From positions 16,758 to 80,757 of the forward strand of contig JAVVDU010000008.1 of NCBI GenBank assembly GCA_032251515.1: DNA of 64,000 nt, given 5' to 3'. The translations under genes were made by a program, and so were the position numbers. How positions within the stretch are numbered: position 1 is the first letter of the stretch; every line of letters begins with the position of its first letter. The notes beneath the pieces were generated by a model that searched no databases, had not been told where the DNA came from, and saw only the letters and a program-made list of their open reading frames with translations. Shown here in pieces: positions 33,439-40,688 of this stretch. The stretch comes from Carthagonibacter sp032251515 (GTDB lineage Bacteria > Gemmatimonadota > Gemmatimonadetes > Palauibacterales > Palauibacteraceae).

Positions 33439-34047
33439 TCAGAACTGGACCGGCGGTGACGACACGAGCCGCAGGAACTCCTCGCGCGTGCGCAGGTCGG
33501 ACCGGAACCGGCCGCGCACCGCGGATGTGATGGTACGGCTGTTCTGCTTCTCGACCCCGCGCATCATCATGCACAGGTGGTACGCCTCGATCACTACCCC
33601 GACTCCGTCCGGCCGCAGTGCCTTCTGCAGCGCGTCCGCCACCTGGTCGGTCAGGCGCTCCTGGACCTGGAGCCGGCGGGCGAACACCTCCACCACGCGC
33701 GGGATCTTGCTGAGCCCGAGGAGACGGCCATCCGGGATGTAGGCGACGTGGGCCTTTCCCACGAAGGGCAGCATGTGGTGCTCGCACAGGGAGTAGAGCT
33801 CGATGTCCTTGACGAGGATCATGTTGTCGTGCTCCTCGACGAACACGCCGCTGCCGATCGCCTCCTCCGCCGTGGCCCGGTAGCCGCGGGTGAGCCACTG
33901 CATCGCGCTTTCCACCCGGCCGGGCGTGTCCGCGAGGCCCGGCCGGTCGGGGTCCTCGCCCAGACGCCGGAGTTGTTCCCGCACGAGCTCGGCGTACGGC
34001 ACCCGCGAGAGGTCCACGCCCGCTGCGTCCTGCTTCTTCGTCGCCAT
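33439..34047 (-). CDS. folE: GTP cyclohydrolase I
   Basis: A 202-residue enzyme that opens GTP to 7,8-dihydroneopterin triphosphate, the first step of folate and of 7-deazaguanine (queuosine) synthesis. Family features are visible: SLCEHHMLPFVGKAHVAYIP with the zinc Cys and catalytic His residues, LSKIPRVVEVFARRLQVQERLT, and the second zinc Cys in YHLCMMMRGVEKQNS. The ATG at 34047 was chosen; ATG 34059 would add four residues. It follows queD by 35 bp and probably shares its regulated leader. Confidence 0.95.
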   Translation of the reverse strand: MATKKQDAAGVDLSRVPYAELVREQLRRLGEDPDRPGLADTPGRVESAMQWLTRGYRATAEEAIGSGVFVEEHDNMILVKDIELYSLCEHHMLPFVGKAHVAYIPDGRLLGLSKIPRVVEVFARRLQVQERLTDQVADALQKALRPDGVGVVIEAYHLCMMMRGVEKQNSRTITSAVRGRFRSDLRTREEFLRLVSSPPVQF

Positions 34048-34082
34048 CGGCGCCCGCATCCTGTCCGTGTTCGGTGGCCCTG

Positions 34083-34496
34083 TCACCCGCCGAGGTACTC
34101 CACCACGTTCCGTTCCGTCTCCCACAGCTTCACGCTCACCAGCCGGACCCCGTCCAGCTGCGGCTCCAACCGGCCCCAGATCCCCACCGCCAGGTTCTCG
34201 GTGGTGGGCACCACGCCGGCGAGCCACGGGACGTCCACGTTCAGGTTCGCGTGGTCCAGATCCTCCAGTACCGCGTCCTCCAGAAGCTCCTTCAGCCGCT
34301 TCAGGTCCATCACGAAGCCGGTCCGCGGGTCCACCGCGCCCTCGACCGTCACCTCGAGATCGTAGTTGTGGCCGTGGCCGTGCGGATTGCTGCACGCCCC
34401 GTACAGGGCCCGGTTCGCGTCGTCGTCGAGCGCCGGATCGAACAGCCGGTGCCCGGCGGAGAAGTGAACGCGCCGCGTGACGCGTGCGATCGCCAT
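34083..34496 (-). CDS. queD: 6-carboxytetrahydropterin synthase QueD / 6-pyruvoyltetrahydropterin synthase-like
   Basis: A 137-residue T-fold enzyme. Zinc-binding His residues are in FSAGHRL and NPHGHGHNY, and the catalytic Cys is in GACSNPHGHGH, with the Glu in KLWETERN near the C-terminus. A Cys at this position fits QueD or classic PTPS rather than the PTPS-III form that replaces FolB. In QueD the dihydroneopterin triphosphate made by FolE is turned into 6-carboxytetrahydropterin on the way to preQ0 and queuosine. It is the first gene of a queD-folE operon behind an unusual structured leader. Confidence 0.88.
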   Translation of the reverse strand: MAIARVTRRVHFSAGHRLFDPALDDDANRALYGACSNPHGHGHNYDLEVTVEGAVDPRTGFVMDLKRLKELLEDAVLEDLDHANLNVDVPWLAGVVPTTENLAVGIWGRLEPQLDGVRLVSVKLWETERNVVEYLGG

Positions 34497-34530
34497 ACAG
34501 GTTCCCTTCTTCCCCCGGGGATCGACTCCG

Positions 34531-34564
34531 GAAAAAAAGAGGCGACCCGTGAGGATCGCCTCTT
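34531..34564 (-). terminator. Intrinsic terminator in the queD leader (possible attenuator)
   Basis: On the minus strand a 9-bp perfect stem (AAGAGGCGA/TCGCCTCTT) with a 10-nt loop is followed directly by seven T residues. It lies 35 bp before the queD ATG, so any transcript that starts further right must pass or stop here. It is the only hairpin in the window I found with a real U-tract. Confidence 0.8.
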
Positions 34565-34699
34565 GAGGTCGTGCGAGGGGGTCGATTGAGGCCCTTTCGG
34601 AACCTTTCGCCCTTCCCCCCGGGTTTCCGCCGTCCCCTCGCGGGGCGTGACGTCCGCCGGACGATCAGGAGCGTTCTACCCTAGTGTTGGCTCAATCAC
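34531..34699 (-). ncRNA. Candidate structured leader RNA / small RNA upstream of queD-folE
   Basis: A stretch of about 170 nt without a gene. Its ends pair: GATTGAG-CC (34697 to 34689 on the minus strand) with GGCCTCAATC (34593 to 34584), flanked by further matches. Inside are a CCCC-GCGA-GGGG hairpin with a GNRA-type loop (34634-34645), a CGTCC/GGACG hairpin (34651-34663) and two copies of CGAAAGG, one of which can form a small CC-GAAA-GG hairpin. The closed domain is followed by the U-tract terminator at 34531-34564. The layout is that of a ligand-sensing attenuator or a stand-alone small RNA. I could not match it to preQ1, THF, TPP, cobalamin, SRP or 6S consensus features. Confidence 0.5.
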
Positions 34700-34711
34700 T
34701 ATGCCTCACAC

Positions 34712-34736
34712 GCCCGGAACCAAGCTAACGCCGGGC
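34712..34736 (-). terminator. Weak hairpin after the nhaC-like gene
   Basis: A 6-bp stem (GCCCGG/CCGGGC) with a 13-nt loop lies 33 bp beyond the antiporter stop and just before the structured leader. It could end antiporter transcription. No U-tract. Confidence 0.3.
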
Positions 34737-34768
34737 CGGGGCGCGGGCAACGACGCGGCGGGCCGACC

Positions 34769-36184
34769 TCACAGGCTCAGCCACAGCCCGGTGAGCGCGA
34801 ACGCCGCGGCGGCGGCGGCGCCGGCCAGGAGGGCGTAGGGGAGCTGCGTGCGGACGTGCTCGATGTGGTCCGACGCCGAGGCGAGGGACGCGACGATCGT
34901 GGTGTCGCTGATCGGGCTGCAGTGGTCCCCGAACACGCCGCCCGACAGGGAGGCCGCCACGAAGGGGGCGATCGGCAGGCCGAGGGCCGCGGCGAGCGGC
35001 ACGGCGACCGGGATCATGATCGCGAAGGTGCCCCAGCTGCTGCCCGTCGCGAAGGCGATGCCGCCGGCCACCACGAACAGCAGCGGCAGGAGCAGGGCGG
35101 GCGGCACGCGGCCTCCCACGACGCCGGCCACGTAGGTCCCCGTGCCCATCTCCTGCGTCACCGCTCCGAGGGTGATCGCGAGGAGCAGCACCAGCGCCAT
35201 GCCGGTGAGCGCCCCGGCGCCCTGCAGGGCGACCTGTCCGATCCGCTCGAGGTCGAGGAGGCGTTGCGCGAGCGACAGGACCGAGGCGGCCCCGATCCCG
35301 GCCAGCACCGCCCACAGGACGGACGTCGACCCGGAGCCGGCCATGACGTCGCCGGCCCCCGTGATCCACATGGCGACGGGCATGGTGAGCACCATCACCG
35401 CGATCGGGAGGACCATGTTCACGGGCCGCTGCGGGATCCCCGCGGCCGGGGGAGGCGCCATGTCCTCCGGGTCGGCGATCGCCTGGGCGTGGTCCCAGTG
35501 CAGCCGGCCGTCTCGCGTGCGCTCCTCCGCCGCCTTCATCGGGCCGATCTCGAGGTCCCGCCAGGCCACCGTGCCCGCGAGGGCGAACGCGGCGAGCGCG
35601 TAGAAGTTCAGCGGGATCGTGGCGACGAGGACCGGCACGGCGTCCTCCACGCCGAGCGACAGCAGGAGGCCCAGGATGAAGGCCCCCCAGGCGTTGAACG
35701 GGATCAGCACGCACACGGGCGCCGAGGTCGAATCGATGATGTAGGCCAGCTTCTCGCGCGACACGCGGAAGCGGTCGAACAGCGGGCGGCACACCGACCC
35801 GGCGACGAGCACCGTGATGTTCGACTCGATGAAGATCACGAGCCCGATCAGCCAGGCGAGGACCCGGGCCCGGCGGCCGTCCGTCACCCAGCGCCGCCGC
35901 TCCACCCAGCTCACGAAGCCGCGCACCCCCCCGTTCGCCTCCACGAGCGCGATCAGGGCCCCGATCGCGAACGTGAACAGGAGCACGCGGGCGTTCCCCG
36001 CGTCGGTAACGGTGGCCACGGTCCCGTCGATCGCGGCGGCGGCACCGCGCAGGGGGTGCCAGCCCGAGAGGATCGTCCAGCCCAGCCAGATGCCGCCGGC
36101 CAGCGACAGGTAGACCTGGCGGGTGCGGATCGCCAGGCCGATCGCCAGGAGAGGCGGCAGCAGGGACAGCGCTCCGTAGTGGAT
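34769..36184 (-). CDS. NhaC-type Na+/H+ antiporter family protein, with unusual start
   Basis: About 471 residues with about 11-12 transmembrane segments. The motifs FIESNITVLVAGSVCRPLFD, FATGSSWGTFAIMIPVA and SLSGGVFGDHCSPISDTTI are typical of the NhaC branch, which exports Na+ (or organic ions) for protons. The only standard start in frame with them is GTG 36019, but 55 codons upstream of it continue the fold with a family-like N-terminus (YGALSLLPPLLAIGLAIRT). This frame has no ATG, GTG or TTG before its upstream stop. An ATC codon at 36184 has GGAGG at 6-nt spacing, so I start there. A sequence error at the first codon is the alternative. The gene stands alone. Confidence 0.8.
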   Translation of the reverse strand: MHYGALSLLPPLLAIGLAIRTRQVYLSLAGGIWLGWTILSGWHPLRGAAAAIDGTVATVTDAGNARVLLFTFAIGALIALVEANGGVRGFVSWVERRRWVTDGRRARVLAWLIGLVIFIESNITVLVAGSVCRPLFDRFRVSREKLAYIIDSTSAPVCVLIPFNAWGAFILGLLLSLGVEDAVPVLVATIPLNFYALAAFALAGTVAWRDLEIGPMKAAEERTRDGRLHWDHAQAIADPEDMAPPPAAGIPQRPVNMVLPIAVMVLTMPVAMWITGAGDVMAGSGSTSVLWAVLAGIGAASVLSLAQRLLDLERIGQVALQGAGALTGMALVLLLAITLGAVTQEMGTGTYVAGVVGGRVPPALLLPLLFVVAGGIAFATGSSWGTFAIMIPVAVPLAAALGLPIAPFVAASLSGGVFGDHCSPISDTTIVASLASASDHIEHVRTQLPYALLAGAAAAAAFALTGLWLSL

Positions 36185-36297
36185 TGTCCGCCTCCGTCGG
36201 GATGGGGGCCCGGATCAGGGCCGCGCCGGGGCGGCGGGCCGCGGCGGCTCCGCCCCAAGAGACGTCCCCGCGACCGGAGCGTCAAATCCCGCCGCGC

Positions 36298-36885
36298 TCA
36301 GCGGCGGGACACCCACGGGCTGCGCCCGTCGTACCAGCGCCACGGGCGGTCGGCCGCCCGCCGGATGCCGACCCGCGTCGTGGCGACGACGGCCGCGTCC
36401 GGTACGGGCTCGCCCGCCTCGATCCACAGCGGCGGACGATCCAGCCGGTGCCGCTGCAGGTCCGTCCCGATGCCCAGGGCGCGCACCAGCCGGCCGGGGC
36501 CGCTCGTGAGCTCGGGGCGTCCCGCGCGGCGCGACCGCATCGACTCGATGCCCTCCACCGGCTCGAGGGCCCGCACGAGGACCCCCTCCGGCCGCCCGGG
36601 CTCCGCCGCGACCACGTTCAGGCACCAGTGGACGCCATAGTTCAGGTGCAGGTAGACCGTGCCCGGAGGGCCGAACAGGGGGTCGTTGCGGGCGGTGCGC
36701 CCGATGCGGGCGGCCGCGTGCGACGCGGGGTCGCCCGGGCCCGGATACGCCTCCGTCTCCACGATCCGGCCGGCCGCCCGGCCCTCGGGCGTCGCGTGCA
36801 CGAGCAGCCGCCCGAGCAGGTCGCGCGCCAGCGCGACGGCCGGACGGGCATGGAAGGAGAGCGGCAGGGCCCGCGCCCGCGTCAG
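36298..36885 (-). CDS. 3-methyladenine DNA glycosylase (AAG/MPG type), with unusual start
   Basis: About 195 residues. This family removes alkylated purines from DNA in base-excision repair. Motifs are AGRIVETEAYPGPGDPASHAA (with the catalytic Glu), GPPGTVYLHLNYGVHWCLNVV and VLVRALEPVEG. GTG 36801 is the only standard start in frame, but it would remove the conserved N-terminal stretch RPAVALARDLLGRLL. The open frame reaches CTG 36885, which overlaps the stop of the preceding NYN gene as CTGA and follows a GGGAGACGAGG purine stretch, so I begin there. Translational coupling is likely. Confidence 0.82.
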   Translation of the reverse strand: MTRARALPLSFHARPAVALARDLLGRLLVHATPEGRAAGRIVETEAYPGPGDPASHAAARIGRTARNDPLFGPPGTVYLHLNYGVHWCLNVVAAEPGRPEGVLVRALEPVEGIESMRSRRAGRPELTSGPGRLVRALGIGTDLQRHRLDRPPLWIEAGEPVPDAAVVATTRVGIRRAADRPWRWYDGRSPWVSRR

Positions 36886-38963
36886 GCCTCGTCTCCCGCC
36901 TCGCCGCGCCGCTCATTCTCGCGGCCCTCGATCACGGCCTTCGCCCGGTGCTCGGGCAGGACCGAGCGGATCCGCTCGGGTGCGGAGTCGATCACCTCGT
37001 AGACCTCCGACCCGAACTCCGAGAACAGCGCCTCCGCCGTGCGGCGGCCGACGCCCGCGTAGTTCCGCGCCATCGCCTCCACCTCGGTCCGGAACTCCGC
37101 CGCCTCTCCGGACGGGACGTGCGCCTCGCCCTCGCCCCGGCGACGGTTCCGGCCCCGCACCGAGCGACGGGCCGGCGAGCGGTCCCCCGCCTCCTCCGAC
37201 CCTGCCGACGGCCCCTCCTCCTCCGCCTCGGCCGGTTCCGGCCGGGAGGCGCCATCGTCCACCGGTCCAGGCACCGGACCGGCGGGCGCGGCGGGACGGG
37301 ACGCGCGTCCGCGTGACCCCCGCCGGAAGCGTCCCAGCGAGGGAGCGGAGCGGCCACCGGCCGCAGAACCCGCCTCGTCGGCCCGCGGAGCCGGCGCCGG
37401 CTCCGCCGAAGGCTCCGTCGCGGCGGGAGTGGCCTCTTCCCGCACGGCCTCATCGGCCGGCTTCGCGGCCGCTGGAGTCGCGGCGGGCGTCTCGTCGCGG
37501 GCCGCGTCAGGCGTGTCACCGGCCCCGGACTGCGACTCGTCCCGCGACTCGTCCCGCTTCTCGTCCCGTTCGCGGCCGCGCCCCCGGCCCCGGCCCCGGG
37601 AGCGGCCCCGGGCCGACCGTGCCGGCTCTTCCGACTTCGTCGGGCGCGCCTGCGTCCCGGGGGCCGGCGCATCGGAGACCGACGGGGACGCATCCGAGAC
37701 CGGCGGTGCCGCCCCGTTCCCGGCGGGCGACACGAGGTAGTTCCCCTCCGGGCCGCGCTCGAGGTCGATCACCTCCTCGTCGTGCGCCTGCCGCAGGAAA
37801 CGGCTGAACTTCCGGAACCCGAGCGCCGCCTCGTCGAACTGCCCGTCCTTCTCGAGCATCCGCCGCTTCACCTCGGAGTCGCGCACGGGCTCGCCGGGAC
37901 GCGCCAGCTCGGCCGCCACGTCCTGCAGCAGCCGGTAGGCGCCACGCAGGCGGTCCTCGTCCACCTCGGGCGGCGCCTCGTCGGCCGGGGCCGCATCCGT
38001 CTCGCGCCGGCGCGACCGCTCACTCGAGCGACCGCCGCCGCGGGAGCGCCGGCGGTCGCGGCGCTCCCCGCCGGTCCCGGCGGATGTCGCGCGTCCGGAG
38101 GCCGGCGGCGCCGCGGGCCGCGCGGACGGTGCGGTCGTCGCCGGGGCCGACGCGGCCGACGCGACCGTCCCGCTCCCGTCCGCCGTGGCCCGGGCCTTGG
38201 GACCCGGCTCCACCTCGTACTGCCCGTTCGGCGCCTTCTCGAGCACGAGAATGCCCCGGGATGCCGCCTCGGTGAGGAAGCGGTTGAACTTGCTGAACCC
38301 GATCTCCTTCTCGTCGAAGGCGCCGTCCAGCTCGAGCATCACCTGCTTGAAGCGGTCCGAGCGCATGACGTCCTTGCGGTCCACCATGCGCAGGATCGCC
38401 CGGGATGCCAGCTCCCACGGGTCGTGCTTCTCGGTCGGGCCGTCCGCCGCGGAGCGCAGCCCCGAGATGCTGTTGTAGCTGTAGTACTCGTCGCAGTTTT
38501 GGATCAGGAGGTCCGAGCTGGACTCCTGCATCCCCACGCCGATGATGTACTTCCCGTACTCCTTGAGCTTCAGCACGAGGCTCGAGAAGTCGGAGTCGCC
38601 CGACAGCAGGATGTACGTGCCGATCTCGGGCCGCGTGAACACCAGCTCGAGCGCGTCGATCGCCAGCCGGATGTCGGTGGCGTTCTTCTTGGACGAGCCG
38701 TACGCCGGGGCGAAGATCAGGTCGATCGACGCCTCGGACAGGGAGACGATGTACTGGGGATAGCGCCGCCAGTCCGCGTAGGCGCGCTGGACGGCCACCT
38801 TCCCCTTGATGATGTCGGATTCGAGCAACTTGCGGAGCTCCAGGCCCAGGTTGGACCGGATCCCCATGGTGACGTTGTCGAAGTCGATGAGCAGGGCCGC
38901 GTTGGAGGATGACTCCTCGGCCGGCGAGCGCCGGTGCGGCGCGCGCGTGTAGAATTCGTTCAT
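36882..38963 (-). CDS. NYN-domain protein with two LOTUS/OST-HTH domains and a C-terminal HhH-like domain
   Basis: About 693 residues. An N-terminal NYN (PIN-like nuclease) domain spans about 18-170, with LLIDFDNVT, DIRLAIDALELVF and YILLSGDSDFSSLVLKLKEYGK, so the acidic metal-binding residues are present. Two OST-HTH/LOTUS-type domains follow (about 180-255 and 335-410), each with the pattern FDE.xxGFxKFxRFLxxA and a GxY end. Between and after them are long Arg/Gly-rich and acidic low-complexity stretches typical of RNA-binding linkers. The C-terminal 60 residues (YAGVGRRTAEALFSEFG, IDSAPERIRSVL) look like a helix-hairpin-helix. It is probably an RNA-directed nuclease or RNA-binding scaffold. 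ATG 38990 is an alternative start. Confidence 0.85.
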   Translation of the reverse strand: MNEFYTRAPHRRSPAEESSSNAALLIDFDNVTMGIRSNLGLELRKLLESDIIKGKVAVQRAYADWRRYPQYIVSLSEASIDLIFAPAYGSSKKNATDIRLAIDALELVFTRPEIGTYILLSGDSDFSSLVLKLKEYGKYIIGVGMQESSSDLLIQNCDEYYSYNSISGLRSAADGPTEKHDPWELASRAILRMVDRKDVMRSDRFKQVMLELDGAFDEKEIGFSKFNRFLTEAASRGILVLEKAPNGQYEVEPGPKARATADGSGTVASAASAPATTAPSARPAAPPASGRATSAGTGGERRDRRRSRGGGRSSERSRRRETDAAPADEAPPEVDEDRLRGAYRLLQDVAAELARPGEPVRDSEVKRRMLEKDGQFDEAALGFRKFSRFLRQAHDEEVIDLERGPEGNYLVSPAGNGAAPPVSDASPSVSDAPAPGTQARPTKSEEPARSARGRSRGRGRGRGRERDEKRDESRDESQSGAGDTPDAARDETPAATPAAAKPADEAVREEATPAATEPSAEPAPAPRADEAGSAAGGRSAPSLGRFRRGSRGRASRPAAPAGPVPGPVDDGASRPEPAEAEEEGPSAGSEEAGDRSPARRSVRGRNRRRGEGEAHVPSGEAAEFRTEVEAMARNYAGVGRRTAEALFSEFGSEVYEVIDSAPERIRSVLPEHRAKAVIEGRENERRGEAGDEA

Positions 38964-39089
38964 ACCTCTCGTTCCACCTTCGTTCTGCATGGATCCCGCC
39001 GGGTGGCGGGCGAGAGGCCCGTCGACCTCGCCTCCGGTGTCACCGGAGGGGATGGTGCGACGGGTCTCTCCGTCTCGTGTCCGCCGGCG

Positions 39090-40688
39090 TCAGGCCGGCG
39101 GACGGCTTCCGGCGGCGACGCGGACCTTCATCAGCCGGACCAGTTCGGCCCGGCGGGTCCGTCCGCCGCTCGCTTCGGGCAGCGCGTCCAGGAACGCGAT
39201 GACGTCCGGGAGCTTGTAGTCGGCCAGGGCCGGACGGCACAGCTCGCGGACCTCCTCTTCCGTCACCAGGGCTCCCTCCACGGGAACCACGCAGGCGCAG
39301 ACGAGCTCGCCCAGTACTTCGTTCGGCACGCCCACTACCGCGGCGTCCTGGACCGCGGGCAGGGACCGGAGGTGATCCTCCACCTCCCGCGGGTGCACGC
39401 TGTAGCCGCCCCGCAGGATCACGTCGCTCTCCCGGCCCACCACGCGAACGTGCCCGGACGGTTCCACGGTTCCCAGGTCGCCCGTGCGGAGGAACCCGTC
39501 CTCCGTGAAGGCGGCCCGTGTCACGCCCGGCTGGCGGAAGTAGCCCAGCATCAGGTTCGGGCCGCGGACGGCGATCTCTCCCGTCTCGCCGGCCGGGACC
39601 GGCTCCCCCTTCGCGTCCAGCACCTGGACCTCGACGCCTTCGAGAGGACGTCCCACCGTGGTGGAGCGCGCCTCTCCGTCTTCCGGGCTCGTGATCGTCA
39701 CCGTGGGGGACGTCTCGGTCAGCCCGTAGGCGATCTCGACACCGGGGCAGAGGTCCCGCCGCACGGCCTCGATCAGGCCGGGCCGGACGGGCGCACCGGC
39801 GATGATACCGGTCCGCAGGGAGGAAAGGTCCCTGCCCGCCGCCTCCTGCTCCCGCAGCAGCAGCACGAACATCGTCGGCACGCCGTGCAGGACGGTGGGC
39901 CGGTGCCGCTCCACGAGCTCCAGGGCTTCGGCGGCGTCGAATCGCTCCTGCAGGAGCAGCGACGCCCCGCTGACGACCGAGGTCACGAGCGCCGAGCCGA
40001 GCCCGAAGATGCTGAACAGCGGCACGGCGCACAGCGTGAGGTCGTCCGTGCCCATGCCGATCGCCGCGGCCGTGGCCCGCGCCGTCCAGGCCAGACTCCC
40101 GTGCGACAGCACGACGCCCTTCTGCTTGTGCGACGTGCCCGCCGTGTAGAGGATCGCGGCCGGGTCGGTCGGTTCCATCTCCACCGGCACGAGCGGCTTG
40201 CCGCGGCCGGAGGAGACGAGGTCCTCGAACTGGAAGATCCGGTCGTCGTACCAGAGGTCCTCTTCGCCCACCGTGACCAGGTACTGCAGGCCCGGCAGGT
40301 CGGAGAACAGTCCCTCGAACAGCTCCAGGCAGTCCACGTCTCCCAGGCGCTCCGCCGTCACGACCACCGAGCACTCCGTGTTGCGGAGCACGAACTGCAG
40401 GTCGCGCGGCGCGTAGCCGGGATTCAAGGGAACGACGGTAGTGCCGAGCTCGGCGCCGGCGAGGGCGGAGATCACGAACTCGGGTCCGTTCGGCAGGTAC
40501 AGGCCGACCCGGTCGCCCTTCTCCACGCCCAGGTCCTGCAGGGCGCACGCCAGTGCCCGGGCCTGCGCGGCCGTCGCCGCCCACGTCCATTCCTGGTCGC
40601 GGTAGCGGAGGAACAACTCGTCGGGGCGGAGCTCCGCCTGGGCCCGGAAGGCGCCGGCGATGCCCGGCGTGCCGGAGGTCACGTGCAT
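39090..40688 (-). CDS. Acyl-CoA synthetase-like adenylate-forming enzyme with altered motifs
   Basis: A 532-residue ANL-superfamily protein. The overall fold is clear (LQDLGVEKGDRVGLYLPNGPEFV, YGLTETSPTVT, FLRTGDLGTVEPSGHVRVVGRESDVILRGGYSVHPREVE). However, the phosphate loop reads YTAGTSHKQKG in place of YTSGTTGxPKG, and the C-terminal catalytic Lys (usual TGKxxRREL) is replaced in SGGRTRRAEL. This suggests that the first half-reaction is changed or weak. ATG 40688 shares 1 bp with the aroB stop. The substrate is unknown; a chorismate-linked aryl acid is a guess based only on the neighbour. Confidence 0.85.
   Translation of the reverse strand: MHVTSGTPGIAGAFRAQAELRPDELFLRYRDQEWTWAATAAQARALACALQDLGVEKGDRVGLYLPNGPEFVISALAGAELGTTVVPLNPGYAPRDLQFVLRNTECSVVVTAERLGDVDCLELFEGLFSDLPGLQYLVTVGEEDLWYDDRIFQFEDLVSSGRGKPLVPVEMEPTDPAAILYTAGTSHKQKGVVLSHGSLAWTARATAAAIGMGTDDLTLCAVPLFSIFGLGSALVTSVVSGASLLLQERFDAAEALELVERHRPTVLHGVPTMFVLLLREQEAAGRDLSSLRTGIIAGAPVRPGLIEAVRRDLCPGVEIAYGLTETSPTVTITSPEDGEARSTTVGRPLEGVEVQVLDAKGEPVPAGETGEIAVRGPNLMLGYFRQPGVTRAAFTEDGFLRTGDLGTVEPSGHVRVVGRESDVILRGGYSVHPREVEDHLRSLPAVQDAAVVGVPNEVLGELVCACVVPVEGALVTEEEVRELCRPALADYKLPDVIAFLDALPEASGGRTRRAELVRLMKVRVAAGSRPPA

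Noticed and set aside
34531..34699. Assignment of the queD leader to 4.5S/SRP RNA, 6S RNA or a known preQ1 riboswitch
   Set aside because: I did not find the SRP GGTCAGG...GGAAGCAGCC loop, the long near-complete pairing with a central bubble of 6S RNA, or the short preQ1-I fold; kept as unclassified.
34769..36019. GTG 36019 as the start of the antiporter
   Set aside because: It would remove the first conserved membrane helices that continue in frame upstream.
36298..36801. GTG 36801 as the start of the 3-methyladenine glycosylase
   Set aside because: The conserved RPAVALARDLLGRLL stretch lies upstream in frame.
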